From NCBI GenBank assembly GCA_030068075.1, contig CM057829.1, positions 88,093,889 to 88,157,888 of the forward strand: 64,000 bases of DNA, written 5' to 3'. Both the position numbers and the translations under genes were made by a program. Positions 45,956-58,560 of the stretch are shown here, piece by piece (the stretch's first letter is position 1; every line of letters begins with the position of its first letter). Source of the DNA: Paguma larvata. Its lineage: Eukaryota; Chordata; Mammalia; Carnivora; Viverridae. The notes under the pieces are model-generated. The model made no database searches and was not told the origin of the DNA. It worked only from the letters and a program-made list of their open reading frames with translations.

Positions 45956-47914
45956 TTCACTTGGCGATTTCAGCAGATCCTTTAAAGAAAGAGTTTAATT
46001 AAAAAACAATTTTCGAGGAAACTCCATAATAAAATGAATCACAGGACACTTGAAGACTTTGGCTATTCATAAAATAAATGTTGCATAGTGTTGTAATAGG
46101 GAAATATGTGCACTTCACAGGCTCCCAGATAGCAGGCAAAGCAACTGTTTTCTGAAACCATGTTAATTATGCTAAGAATTTTCATCTTTAGGAAAGAAGC
46201 TAATGAGTTTCAAGAAAAAAATGTATATTCCTCATCAAAAAGAATTATGGAACCGTAGAATCACTAGTTCTTATTATGTACCATTTTGACAGGACTTTCC
46301 TTGGGAAGCAAACAAGGGAAACTTGCTCTGGGCTTTTTATGATTCATACACTTTAGTTTTCATTTAACAAATGCTAACCGAGGATTGATATTATTGGAGG
46401 TGCTGATCTACTGGTCCGTGTAGTTTTCTTTTCTCCATGTACTCTTTCCAATAATCTCGTGCTGTTGGTATGTGTCCCATTTTACTGAAGTGAAAATACA
46501 CACTTCAAGGTCACTGGGAGGCCCATAATGAGAAGGACAAAGAAGCAGTGACTTTATTTATGGGTATAAAAAATTAATACTTGTGAATGGAAGGCTATCA
46601 TAAAGAATATATTTCTGTGGGCTCCAATTGGAAAGCACCCTCTCCCCTTCCTAGGCCACTCCCCAAACCCCTCCTCAGGGGAGAATTTCACTGAAGTTAT
46701 GTAGAAGTGGAGGATTAGCCCCCTCCTCAACCAAGCGCAGGCTCCCTAAAAGCCCAGGTCTCTAGTACTCTTCCCAGAGTTGGTGGGAAGATTCTTGTAG
46801 GTCACCAAAGGGTCTAGATATGATCCTGATGCTTTTAACTCAGTTAAACATGACCTTTATTTTCTGAATCCTGAGTACTGCAGCGGTCTGCACTGAGCTG
46901 TCTCCTAGCTGGGAACACGGCACCAGTCACTGGGTGGCTGGCAGGGACTTTTTGTAACCCATCAGATCGAGAGGCATGGGGGCGGGGTATGGGAGGACAT
47001 CTGACTTTTATGGGGGCTGGAGCAGCAAAAAATATTTTTTCTATGAGAAAATTATGGGGGGAATGACAGAGTTTTAGTGTCACCTAACCAGAAAATGTTT
47101 TGCTTGGTAAAAGAAAACCCAAGAAGAAAGAAAAAATATGTGAATTAGCATGAATATAGGGGTGACAATGATACTGCCATTTACTGAGAGCCTGTCCTAT
47201 GCCAAATCTTTATGCTTTTGCTATTTTCGTTTCTTTCCTCCCAACAGAGGATGACCATGGGCTTGCCCCAGTAGATTCAGTGACGGCCCTGACAACAGAA
47301 CTGGAAGTGAACCCACATACCCGCCTGTTCAGCTTGGGCTCTAGGCATCCAGGGCTTCTCACTGCCTGCAGAGTATCAGAGTCTTGCCCTTTGAAGCAAT
47401 TATTACTTGAAACAAAATCCTCCCTTATAGAGAAATTTTGGAAAACTTTCCTGAAATCAGATTGTGTAAGTCCTAAGGGAAAGTGAGAAAGACTGCCCAG
47501 AGGTAAAACATAAAACGTTCATTAGCTGTAAAAGTTTTGTTTCCTTCTTTCATTTCCTAGCTCACTACTAAGTCCTATAACTCTTATTGTTTTAAAGAAA
47601 TAAAAACAGTTTGGTCAAAGAGATACATTTAAAATTGATAAAGATTTAATAAAACAGCAAACTCACTGCCTTTCCCCCTTTGATATTGACTGGGTTATTA
47701 GAATAAATTCCAATATAAAAAATGAAAGTTGAATATAGATCTAAAACATCCTTAATAGCTGGTCATTTGTAATTCTCCATAGGTTGCCTCACATAACCTG
47801 CATATTTTTCCATGGATATGCACACTATCATATGTAATTAATATGGTTATTCATTTTAATTGTGAAGTAAAATCAGTGATGTACAATCAGTAACATTAAT
47901 ACCACTTATTTAAA
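45956..47914. other. PRDM13 downstream flank
   Basis: Repeat-poor sequence. 46370-46520 and 47170-47340 have weak MIR-like texture. No gene is supported. Confidence 0.4.
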
Positions 47915-48104
47915 ATTTTTTTTAACATTTATTTTTTGAGAGACAGAGCATGAGCCAGAGAGGGGCAGAGAGAGACACACACAATCCGAAGCAGGCTCCA
48001 GGCTCTGAGTTGTCAGCACAAAGGCTCAGGAGAGGCTTGAACTCAAGACCACATGATCATGACCTGAGAAGAAGCCATGCTTAACTGAGCCACCCAGGCG
48101 CCCC
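47915..48104 (-). repeat. felid Can-SINE
   Basis: TAATACnACTTAnTTAAA duplicated at 47897-47914 and 48105-48122. Confidence 0.93.
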
Positions 48105-48234
48105 TAATACTACTTACTTAAATGGCTCAGTTGAGTTAGTGTTTCTCACATGACGTCTTTCAGTTCCCTATCTCTTTTGTCTTCATTCCTAGCTCCAACT
48201 CTCCTTCCTTCTCATCCCGATGACCACAACTATG

Positions 48235-48385
48235 AAGAGTCTTCTGCCTCGATTTCTTCATCTGTAAAATAGGTTGAATTAAGCAATAGAGAGGTTGTGA
48301 GGAATGAATGGCTTAGTGCAGGTAAACTGCTTAGAATAAAGCCTGATGTATATACCAAGCTCTCGAACAATAGTAAAATAACCCT
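48235..48385 (+). repeat. MIR fragment
   Basis: TTCTTCATCTGTAAAATAGG core and GCTTAGAATAAAGCCTG end. Confidence 0.6.
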
Positions 48386-48609
48386 AGCAACTCTGTGGTT
48401 TCCTTCTGAAGACCTCAACGAACGAGATGTGTTGACGCTTTTTTACAAGCATTAGTGCTTGTTCTCCCCTCGGTTCACTTCTAGCCCCAGACAAATACGT
48501 CCCAACTTCAGTAAATAAAGGCCTTTCGCACCTTTGCCAAAGAGAAACTTCCTCAGACCTCTTATCAAGTCATCTTTCTATTTTAAACTCAGACATCGAC
48601 CTGTTCAAA

Positions 48610-49510
48610 TGGTTCATGGCGGTTAAGTGAACGGGAAGAACGCTCTTCTGCTTTCACTAATTTTTGAAACGCTCCGCTGTGCTGTGAGTTTACGCGGAGG
48701 CATGCGGCGGAGGTGAGCGCGTGCACATCTCCCCTCCAGAGTCGAGTAGAGAGCGGAGCACACAGTAAAGCTGCAGTTCCTCAAAATTCTACTCTGGGGA
48801 AAATTCATTTACTGTCTAGACTCTGCGGGAAGGAGGTGAGTGGCGGTGGGGCTCCAGGTTAGAACTGCGTGCAGTTCAGGGGAACTCGAGGAGAGCGGTT
48901 GCTGGTGTTGGTCCCTGCGCCCCAGAGACGAGAGGGCAATGATTGGCTGCTCTCCTTTAGTCCGAGCGCTCCCATTGGCTCACCGCTTGGAGCCAGGGTA
49001 GCTATTGGTGGCGGGCTGGCCGCGCGCGAAGGTTTGGGCAGGAGCTGCCTCCTAGAAAGCCCTGGCCCGCTGGCGGTGTCGCCTCCTGAGTGGGTGCTGC
49101 AGTGTCAGGTAGTGAGTGTGGCTCTCTTGCGGCTCACGGCTTCGCTCTCCCTGGGAACAGGGGTTTTCGGGTTCTGAGTTGGGTCAGAGGTGTGGAGTCT
49201 CGCCGCGTGTAGGTGTAGAGTCCGGGAGCCCCGGCGGGGGAGAGAGAGACGCTGGGACCCCTCCCGCCCCCACCGCGGCGCGCGGCGGGAGGCGGAGGGA
49301 GTTCCGGGCGCCTAAAGAGTCCTTGTGTAAGCGCTGCTGCCCTGCTGCGGCTGGGAGCTGCGGCACCAGCGCGGCGGCGCCCTCGCCATCTGCTGCTTCC
49401 CCAAAGGGAAGGGGGCATAGGCGCTGGCGCCGTCGGGAGGTCAGACTTGACCCTTGGCCACCCAGGTGTGAGTTGTGAAGGGGAGGACTCAACAGACGGC
49501 GGGGCCTACG
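48610..49510. promoter_or_regulatory. orphan CpG island with triple CCAAT promoter
   Basis: A CpG-rich block about 3 kb past the PRDM13 poly(A) signals. Three ATTGG (inverted CCAAT) boxes sit at 48942, 48974 and 49004, spaced 32 and 30 bp, which is a typical NF-Y arrangement. Several good + strand donor-like sites occur: AG|GTGAGC at 48713, AG|GTGAGT at 48836 and CAG|GTAGTG at 49109. No protein exon is recognised, so a non-coding transcript is the simplest reading. CCAAT boxes do not fix the direction. Confidence 0.6.
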
Positions 49511-52155
49511 TTTTAGTTCCAGAAGGAGCGTGGCGCTCTCTCTGGGCTGGGTGACCTTCCTACAAAAGATGAAAGGAGCGCTTCTGTCATCTGCGACTGT
49601 AGTTTAATTCAAATTAGGTGTAACCAGTTGTACGGCAGACAACTTGTTAACGCCTTTGGCTTGCGAACCGTCCCAGGGCCCTTAAAAAAAGGACCGAGAT
49701 CGGGTGGACTATATGTCTGCATGTAAACCCTTTAAGGACGCTGAATTTATTTCAAGTACAATATGCTTTACTTGTTTAAATTTCAGCATTTTATGTAAGT
49801 AGATTAAAAACTAAAGCACAATTTATTAAAAATATGGACGTGAGAGCATAAAAGAGAGATTTTTGTAAATACAGTTAAACAGATTAAGGAACATTTTCAT
49901 GTAGAGTGAGGAAACGTTATTAAAAATGAAATACAATAGATATCCAAATATGAGTATTCTCTACCTTTTATATCTTCCCCCCTATTCACAAATGCTTTTG
50001 CTTACTTTGGTATTGTGGGAAGTGGCTACAAACACACACTTCCTGATCTTAATATTGGCTGTATAGTAATGTTCTTGTGAGTTACTTTAAGTAGGGAATG
50101 ATTTAAAATTCAGCCTTCTGTGGCAAGTTGTATTTGAACGGAGAGACACTCAATCCCAGCGATTTGTGTAGAAAGCCTTAGGTGGAAATGTCTTATGTGA
50201 CATTGTGAAGAGAGATGCCATAGCAGATGGCTCTACATAAGAACATTGTGAAGGTCAAAGATAGGTTGTTTTTTTTTTTCGTCCCTGACAACCGGCAGAA
50301 AAATAAGATTCTATACTTGACACTGAGCGGTTGATTCCTGAATTATCACCTTAAGGTAAATGGAGACGTGACCAGGTCAGGTTTAAGCTCACTTGAGCGC
50401 ATTGGAGCAGAGCAGAACACACGTGTGAGCATCAAAATGCTTTCAGGTATGCTAAAAGTCAGTCCAATGAGAAATGAGTCAGTGGAAGATGTCGCATTTT
50501 ATAAGCTTATTAGTGATTTTCGGCAAGCTGGAGAAAGAAATGCCTTAGCAACCGAGAAGATGTAGAGAAAAGAAAATATATTAGGGGGGTTATAGGATAG
50601 GCTTTCTGAATTATTTAAAGTTAAATCACTGAATTGTGGTCTCAGACACTGTCTTTGCCATTTATAGGTGTTTGTACATATATTGTGCCCTACGTTTCTT
50701 TCGCAAATCAATTTATGTAATGTTGTCTTGAGTTGGCAGTCTGGGACTTCATAGTATTCATATTGGCCAATATTCTCCTCATAAAGTGAGGGGAAAAAAG
50801 CTTTGCCTTAAAGTTTCCTGGATAGCACTCCTTTCATTAAACCTTCCTTATCTCTTTTAATCTTTGTAACAATCTATTTTACAGATAAGGGAAATAAGGA
50901 TTGTGTCGCACAGCTAGCTCGAAGTATTCCCAGGATTCATCCCTAGGCCTGTTGACTCTTCAGCGTCATTCTCAACATTCTGCATGTCCTCTTTAAAGCA
51001 CTGTCATCTGACTGACATAGGAAGAGTTCAGAAATTCAATTTTGAATCCTATTGTCACAGGACAAAGATGAGGTGAGCTGAAAGATTAACGGGTTCCCAG
51101 GCTTTTCTGGCTGGAATCAGAGTTAAATTGGAGACCATCTTTGGCTTGTTATGTACTTGAAATTATTTGAATTCTAGTAAATTCCTATAAGGCCGGGTTC
51201 AGTTCAGTCTAGCCCGACTTGGTCTTATTAAACACAAAGATGTGTATATAGGGGTGAGTCTAGAGTGGTCCACCTGTTGTCCTGCGGACCCTAGGAGTAA
51301 AGGTACGGTAGTTTGATTCTGTTGAGAACTTCAAGACTATTTGGGCTCTGCCAGAGAATCACCCAATTCCCAAGTTAGGACCTAAAAAAATTTCCCAGGC
51401 TCCTAGCAACCCTTGGGACTGATCACCAGTGGTAGAGTTGAGTCAGTTTCCAAACTCTTTTCACATGTAGCAGGCTGGATTCCTGGGAGTCTGGGCCAGC
51501 TAAGGTAGGGGTGGGGCTGGGTTGGCCTGAAACTGCTCTGCTGATGGTGGACCCAAGGGTGATCAGAACGAGAGAAATACAGGGCCCAAATCAAAACAGA
51601 ATGCCAGACACATTACCATCTGGAAAGAGCCAGGCTGAGGCAGAATCCCAGTAGTTACAAGGCAGCAGGAATGAAATCAAACTAGAAGGTTGGGATAGAC
51701 AGAATGAAGGAGGTAGACAAGGAATGAGACCTTCAACAGCTGGAGCCTGGAGAGAGGCATTTTTTAAAAAGTTAATTAATTTTGTTTTAAATAGGTAATA
51801 TGCTCACATGTTCAAAGAAAATAACTGTATAAATAGGTTTATATTGAGGAGTCTTAAATTCTCATTTCTGTATACTCCTATCTACCCAGAGGTAATTGCT
51901 AGGGGTAGATTTATTGTGAAGCTCACTGGCACAAATTTCTTCCAAGACCTATACCTAATTTTGTCTTGTTTTTCTTAAAGGGGTTTTCCCAAATCCTAGG
52001 AGTTTCAGAACTTACAAAATTTGGACCTGTACTTTGTAACCAGTTATTTTAGTTTCTTTTCGTTAAGTCTGGTGTTTCTTTTTGTTAAGTATAAACACTC
52101 AAGAATGGATATACTTAAAATGAAGATTTTTTTCTGTATCTTGTGTTTTATTTTT
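49511..52155. other. SINE-free flank past the orphan island
   Basis: AT-rich unique-looking sequence; 50830-50960 resembles an antisense MIR. The frame at 50368-50565 (+) shows no recognisable domain. Confidence 0.4.
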
Positions 52156-52337
52156 TAATTTAAAACATTTTTAATTTTTAAAATTTTTTTTAGAGAGATG
52201 GGGGGAGGGGGCAGAGAGAGAGAATCCCAAGTAGGCTCCATGCTCAGCATGGGGCCCGACAGGGGCTCAGTCCCAGGACCCTGGGATCATGACCTGAGCA
52301 GAAATCAAGAGTCAACCAACAGAGCCACCCAGGAGCC
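52156..52337 (-). repeat. felid Can-SINE
   Basis: Shortened copy ending GAGCCACCCAGGAGCCC. Confidence 0.87.
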
Positions 52338-52344
52338 CTGTGTT

Positions 52345-52960
52345 TTTTTTTTTAAAAAGTGTATACTCTCAAGGTCTTTCCAGAGCAGCCTAAAAAGAAC
52401 TTCCTCATTCTTTTTTTTTTTCTTTTACAGCTGCATAGTATACAAACATAGGGTATTTAACTAATTCTCTTGTTGATGACACTTGGGTTATTTTCTATAA
52501 ATAATGTTTCAATGAAGAGCCAATGCTAAGTGATTTTTGTAGGTGTGGTGCAGGTATTTTGTAGATGAGGTGCAGGTGGGGATGGGGGTCAGTGCAAACT
52601 CTGAGCTGGCCAGCATAGTGTCAGAACCAGACCAACCTCTAGGAGATGGATGATTGTCTGACTGCTCAACTCATTTCTTCTCTCTGTGGTCGTAAGGCTC
52701 AGTCACCCTTAGCTCTTGGCAATAGGGAGGCCACACTGGGGGCATCATCCCATCCTGGGATGTTCTCTGGGGAATTTGGCAGAGAATTCTTAAGAGACCT
52801 GAGTTATAGAAATATACTCTCTAAGTCAGACAACATGCACATCCTAATGTTAGGCTAACATGGAGAGTGTTTGTTTGCGTGCACATACATTTGAACTTTT
52901 AAAGTTCTCTTCTATGAACATTACCATCAAATTCTGGTTTCCCCGTGATGTGTATTATTT
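52345..52960. other. intergenic, nothing recognised
   Basis: No supported gene or repeat. Confidence 0.35.
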
Positions 52961-52976
52961 AAAAGTACCTTGTGTA

Positions 52977-53173
52977 GGGGCGCTCAGTTGATTAAGCATC
53001 CGACTCTCGATTTTGGCTCAGGTCATGATCTCATGGTCCGTGAGTTTGAGCCCTGTATCCGGCCCTGTACTGACAACATGGAGCCTGCTTGGGATTCTCT
53101 CTCTCTCTCTGCCCTTCCCTAGCTCATGCACTCTCTCAAAATAAATAAATAAACATTAAAAAAATTTTTAAAA
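52977..53173 (+). repeat. felid Can-SINE, head deletion
   Basis: AAAAGTACCTTnTGTA flanks both ends (52961-52976 and 53174-53189). The GGGTGG part of the head is missing. Confidence 0.93.
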
Positions 53174-53799
53174 AAAAGTACCTTCTGTAAAATCATCTTT
53201 GGGATGATAATTCAGAGCTGTAACTGGATGGCCGGAGTGTGGGTCTATGGTAAGTAGTAGGTACAGAGCATAACCCACACCAGCTGTAGAATAGTAGCAA
53301 ACACTCCAGTAGGGAAACAAACGAATGCAAATGAGATGCGCTTGGCCACGGAACAAAGATGAAAATGACATTCACTTGTAAATGAGTTTTCTGTGTTTGA
53401 TGTAAACAGAAGGACATGTATTTTGCAGGAAGACCTCCCTGACCTTAGGATAGTTGTTGAATTCATTACATAGGGCTGCACATGTTTCTGACATTTTATT
53501 ATTATTAGTGTATCTCATGATCTACTAATCTCTAGGCTTTTATTTAGAAGTATTTCCATGATTTTCTGTCCTAAGAAATGGTCTCAGAGGTAAGGTGAGA
53601 TGCTCATCACTGACAGCTTAAATGCTCTGGAATAAAACCTGAACTGGCACCTTGCCCTCAGATAAGGGCACAGCTGATCTGATAGAGTTCAAGATCAAAA
53701 GGAAGAGCATCAACTTCTCAGCTTTGTCTTCCATTACTAGCCCTAGGTTCCCAGCCTGGATATTTGCTTAAACATTAGACTTGTATGATTGATATGTAG

Positions 53800-54390
53800 C
53801 TTTGCTTTCTGAGCCTTATTCATCTTTCAATCCCTTTTAACATATCCTCTCTTCTCTGTAGCCTTCCCTGACTGCTTCAGTCCAAGGTGGTCTTTTCTTC
53901 CTCTGCACGTCCACAGCAGGTGATCTATGATACTCATTAGTCACTTATGTTGTCAAATGCATATATTGGATGATGCCATTTGCTTAAAAACAATCCCTGA
54001 CATGCTTTACATGTAGATATTCAACAAATATTCCAGAATTAGTTGATAAAACACTCAGAATTTCCGATTCTTCTGAAAATTAATGATGAAGCACTGAGAG
54101 CCTGCTACATACCAGGCAGTTTACTAGCTGAGGATACGGGATGGATAATATAGTCTGAAGCTACTCCTGGTGCAATGAGAGAGGCAAATGCAGGAACAGA
54201 AACTGATGGCATGATGTGCTGCATATGATGATGGAGATAAGCACAGAGGAAGGGCACCTCCTCAGTCAGGAGGAGGGTGAGATGGGAAGAAGTTAAGTTG
54301 GGAAAGACTTCCCAGAGAAGGTGACGCCTGCACTGTCTTAAAAGATGGGTGGGAATCATGTCGGTCAAGGGTAAAGAGAGATGAGGATCT
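53800..54390. repeat. L2-like fragments, both orientations
   Basis: 53810-53960 looks like sense L2 (TCTGTAGCCTTCCCTGACTG) and 54080-54360 like antisense L2 (GACTTCCCAGAGAAGGTGAC). Confidence 0.5.
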
Positions 54391-54395
54391 ATTTG

Positions 54396-54640
54396 TAAGG
54401 AAGTGTGGTACAGCGGTTAAGGGCATATGGGCTTGGGAATTAGGCAGAGTCAAGTTTGTATCTTCCTAGCTGTGGAAACTTGGCAGAATTATTTAACTGT
54501 TATATGCCTCAGTGTACTCATCTGTAAGATGGGAACAACAATGGCATATTTAAATTAAAAGGTTCTTGTGAGGGTTAATTGAAGTTATGTTTGCAAAGCA
54601 CATAGCACAGAGTAAAACATTCAAAGCATGTTGGCTATTG
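54396..54640 (+). repeat. MIR, nearly full length
   Basis: GTACAGCGGTTAAGGGCAT head, CTCATCTGTAAGATGGGAA core and GCAAAGCACATAGCACAG end. Confidence 0.8.
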
Positions 54641-54641
54641 T

Positions 54642-54693
54642 TTTAAAGTTTGTTTACTTTGAGCAAGAGTGAGAGCACAAGTGAGCAGGGTAG

Positions 54694-54736
<43 letters not shown>

Positions 54737-54860
54737 CAAGTAGGCTCCACACCAGCAGTGCAGAGCCTGACTTGGCACTCCATCTCACCAGCCATGAGAT
54801 CATGACCTGAACTGAAATCAAGAGTCTGATGCTCAACTAACTGAGCCACCCAAGTGTCCC
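54642..54860 (-). repeat. felid Can-SINE with GA repeat
   Basis: Pure GA run at about 54700-54734; head end GAGCCACCCAAGTGTCCC. Confidence 0.9.
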
Positions 54861-54973
54861 CTGACTATTTGTTTTTGAGAGCCTGGAGAGTTGTGCAGGG
54901 GCCATAAAGGGAGGGCCCCTGGAAAGTTCAGCTGGTACTAACAGGCAGTTTGTATTGTAAGAGGACTGCTTTT

Positions 54974-55217
54974 GTTTTGTTGCGTTTTTAATTTTTAAAA
55001 TTTTTCTTTTTTTTTAATGTTTATTTTTATTTTTCAGAGAGAGAGAGCATGAACAGGGGAGGGGCAGGTAGAGAAAGGAGGCACAGAATCTGAAGCAGCT
55101 CCAGGCTCTGAACTGTCAGCACAGAGCCCTACACAGGGCTCAAACCCACAAACCGTGAGATCATGACCTGAGCTGAAGTTAGACACTTAACGGACTGAGC
55201 CACCCAGACGCCCTGTA
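54974..55217 (-). repeat. felid Can-SINE
   Basis: GAGGACTGnTTTnG occurs on both sides. Confidence 0.9.
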
Positions 55218-55681
55218 GGAGGACTGTTTTGGAGGCAGGGAGACCAGTTAGAAGGCAGTTGCATTTAGTATTTCAGTTGACAGATGGTTAGGTATGGTGG
55301 TAGTAGGGATGGAGAGGAGAAGGGAGGATAGGCTTAAATTTGAGGTAACTTTCCTAGGATTTGGTGAGTGTGTAGGAGAGTGTGAGCAAGAGTAAGGAGT
55401 TAAATGTATTAAGGACAGGACAATTGCAAAGTGTTCAGTCCCGTATCACACTGTGTCGATGGGCTATTGGCAAATGCACTTCAAATCAGGATGATCTTAG
55501 AGGTGTTCTCTTTTATTGAGAAATAGAACCCAAAAAAGAAAAAGAAAGTCAGATACATTTACATATGTAAATAAATAAGCTTATGTTAACCCCTCCCGAA
55601 AACAAAACTGAAGATAGTTATAGTCTAAAGAAAATACCAGTTTTGCCACTAACATAAGGTAATAGCAATATATCAATAGCT

Positions 55682-55800
55682 CATGGGAACCTGGCTGGCT
55701 TAGTCAGTAGAGCATGGGACTCTTGATCTTGGGGTTGTGAGTTCAAACCCCACAGTGGGCATAGAGATTACTTTAAAATAAAATAAAATTAAAAAAAATA
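55682..55800 (+). repeat. shorter Can-SINE subfamily
   Basis: The tRNA-related head (TCAGTAGAGCATGGGACTCT ... GGGTTGTGAGTTCAAACCCC) runs straight into the A-rich tail without the right arm of the other copies. An ATAGCTCA motif flanks it. It is a SINE, not a functional tRNA gene. Confidence 0.85.
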
Positions 55801-55879
55801 AATAGCTCAATAAAATTTGTGAGAAGTCTTCATGATTTCAGTAACCAAATGGCAGATGGTAAGAATTAACCAAGTGTCC

Positions 55880-56480
55880 GGTAAACAAAAGTGTGCAAAC
55901 ATGTTCTTTCTCATAGAAATTAAAAATGTGCACGTTAAAATATCCTTAAATACAAAAATTAGATAAAAATTTAAGATAATGCCAGTAAATATTCTGAAAT
56001 GGCTGTAAGTACATTTGCTGATGTCACTAAAACCATTTGTCCAGCAATATGGAAAAAATTTGCCAGAGCTATATATATAAATTTGTGTTCAGAGCTCACA
56101 TTTCTGAGGATTCATTCTAGAGAAACAATTTAGCAAATTAACAAAAGCATAAAGCTATATGCACATGATTTTTCACTGCAGCATTAAGTCTTATAGCAAA
56201 GAAAAGAAGGAAAATTGAAAGAAAGCAACCCGAGTACTCAAAGTCAAGGCGTGATTATTTAGGGAACATCAATATTATGGTAAATTATGAAGAAATGTTA
56301 AAAATAATTACTAAGATAAAACAGTGGAAAAGTCTGTGAAAATATTAGGTGAGAAAAGCTGAATAAAAATGATTCTCCATTATAATTGTAGTTACTTAAA
56401 AATATGTATTTGTTTAAAGACTGGGAAGTAATATGCAAAACATGAAAGTAGTGGTGCAGCACTTACACATATTCTTATGT
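55880..56480 (+). mobile_element. old L1M-type fragment
   Basis: CACTGCAGCATTAAGTCTTATAGCAAAG and AAAGACTGGGAAGTAATATG follow the L1M 3' pattern (shown here in parts). Confidence 0.6.
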
Positions 56481-56498
56481 GCACTGCATTGCCTTTTT

Positions 56499-56700
56499 AA
56501 AAAATATTTATTTATTTTTGAGAGAGAGAGACAGAGCGGGAGCAGGGGAAGGGCAGAGAGATGGAGACACAGAATCCAAAGCAGGCTCCAGGCTCTGAGC
56601 TTGTCAGCACAGAGCCAGATGCGGGGATTGAACTCACCAACCGTGATATCATGGCCTGAGCTGAAGTCTACACTTAACCGACTGAACCACCCAAGTGCCC
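56499..56700 (-). repeat. felid Can-SINE
   Basis: CTnCATTGCCTTTTT duplicated around it; AACCACCCAAGTGCCCC end. Confidence 0.92.
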
Positions 56701-56835
56701 CTACATTGCCTTTTTGATTTTACTTTAGCAAGTGTAGTTCTGTGACATTAGTTAGTAATTGTTAACATTTTGTTATTTTTCATTGCTTATGTATTTTGAA
56801 GTACACTATAGTTATCATGACATGTAACCCTTTGA

Positions 56836-56965
56836 TAATTTACTGTGCATCAAGAATATTGTCCTCTGTAACCATAAGATAATCAAAGTTAACGATTCCT
56901 TAATTTACTGTGCATCAAGAATATTGTCCTCCATAACCATAAGATAATCAAAGTTAACGATTCCT
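56836..56965. repeat. 65-bp tandem duplication
   Basis: Units 56836-56900 and 56901-56965 differ at only two bases near the middle (CCTCTGTA versus CCTCCATA). Confidence 0.95.
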
Positions 56966-57059
56966 TAATGTCTAGTTCCCAGTCTACGGATTTTTCCAGT
57001 TTACATTTTTCTTTTAAAAACTGAAGTAACTTGATGAGTCTGCCCAGTCCAGTGAGATT

Positions 57060-57510
57060 GTTCACTGTTGAGAGTGACCGGATCCCAGGCCCCGGGTGCC
57101 GTGGCGATAAGTGAGCCTCAGCCCTCTGGGTCTCTAGGCATGGAGCCCGAGGAGGAGGACAGCTGGCTCAGAGATGGTGGGCTCCATCTGCAAGTAGAGC
57201 TGTTTCATTTTTCCTGCCCTCTGCTCCCGGGAGCTGAGGGCAGAGGCTTTTAGACCCTTGGAGCCAGCTGGTGAGGAGGAGTGGGAAACCAGCCAGCAGG
57301 TCTGTGCTTCGAGTGAGGAACTTTGGATCGGTGTCTTTGTCATGCCAGTTGTGGAAGGTCCCAAGATTTCACACAAGCCTCCCCAACTCTGCTTGGTGCT
57401 GCCAGTTCCTAAACACCTGGCTGAGATGCCAAATAAAGTTATCAAGGCTGTCCGGTAACTTTTGTAAAACAAAGCAATTGTCCCAAAACAAAAAAACAAG
57501 CAAAAAAGTT
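57060..57510 (+). pseudogene. possible processed pseudogene, parent not recognised
   Basis: A GC-rich block in AT-rich surroundings begins with UTR-like sequence and an ATG (57140) opening an acidic stretch (MEPEEEDSWL). It ends with AATAAA (57432-57437) followed by an A-rich decayed tail (57465-57507). No intron is apparent. Open frames shift part-way (57140-57253, then 57258-57458). Features suit a retrocopy; I cannot name the source gene. Confidence 0.35.
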
Positions 57511-57617
57511 TTACAATGGAAAATTTCTAGAATTTCCTGAAGTAGAGAGAATGATAAAGATGAGTCTCCTGATGTTTTACCAATCTCGTTTCATTTGCTT
57601 TTGCTTAAGTATTTTAT

Positions 57618-57821
57618 GGGGCCCCCCCTGGGTGGCTCTGTCGGTTTACTGTCCGACGTCAGCTCAGGTTATGATCTTAAGGCTGGTGGTTTGAGCCCTG
57701 CCTCGGGCTCTGTGCTGACAGCTCAGAACCTGAAGCCTGCTTTGGATTCTGTGTCTCCTTCTCTCTGCCCCGGTCCCACTCACACTCTCTCCTTCATAAG
57801 TAAATGAACATTAAAAAAAAA
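57618..57821 (+). repeat. felid Can-SINE
   Basis: TAAGTATTTTA flanks it (57606-57616 and 57822-57832). Confidence 0.92.
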
Positions 57822-57832
57822 TAAGTATTTTA

Positions 57833-58560
57833 AATTCCAAGCACTTTATCAGTTCTTCTCTTTATACTTGACAGAACTGACAGTTACTCTTTGATACCAT
57901 CTAATGCCCAGTCCATGTTGAAATTTCTCCAGTTGTCTTAAAAATGTCTTTTTACAGTTACATTTGCTTGAATTGGGATCTAAACAAGGTCCACTGATTG
58001 CACCGATTCATGTTTCTAAAGTCCTTTCACATTTGTAATAGTTCTCTTCCTTTCACCCTCTCTACCCACCACCACTTTCATTTGTTGAGGAAACCAGGTC
58101 ATTTGTTCTCTATAATTTCCCACATTCTGGCTCTGCCTCCTGCCTGATTGTTTCCCCAAAGTGTTATTTAACACATTCCTCTACTCCCTACCCCCTCTAT
58201 TTTCTGTAAGCCGTCAGTTATATCTAGTGGATTGATTAGATTCGGGTTCAGTGGTTTTGTTTGGAGGAGGGGGCAAGAATACCTCCTAGGCGATGCTGTA
58301 TCTTACTGTATTACATCAGGAGGCGTGTAATGTATTCATGTCCCATTTTTAGGGATACTAAGATTCCTTATTGAAATCAGCTGTAGTCATCTTTTCAACG
58401 ACTAGTTTTGGCAGCTGTTGATGAAATTTGCTTAGATCCATTCTTTTATTAAGGGTGCAAAATAATGGTTTTCTAATTTTACCATTCCTTCTGCATTCGT
58501 TATTTCTTCTGTTATCTTTTGACCTTTAGATCTCTGTAGCTGGTTGCATTAGCCAGTTCA
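57833..58560. mobile_element. ancient L1-type repeat
   Basis: CAGTCCATGTTGAAATTTCTC, ATGTCTTTTTACAGTTA and TTACATCAGGAGGCG follow a known old L1-associated pattern. Orientation not assigned. Confidence 0.4.

Noticed and set aside
55690..55755. tRNA-like sequence with B-box-type GGGTTGTGAGTTCAAACCCC
   Set aside because: It is the head of a SINE with an A-rich tail, not a free tRNA gene.
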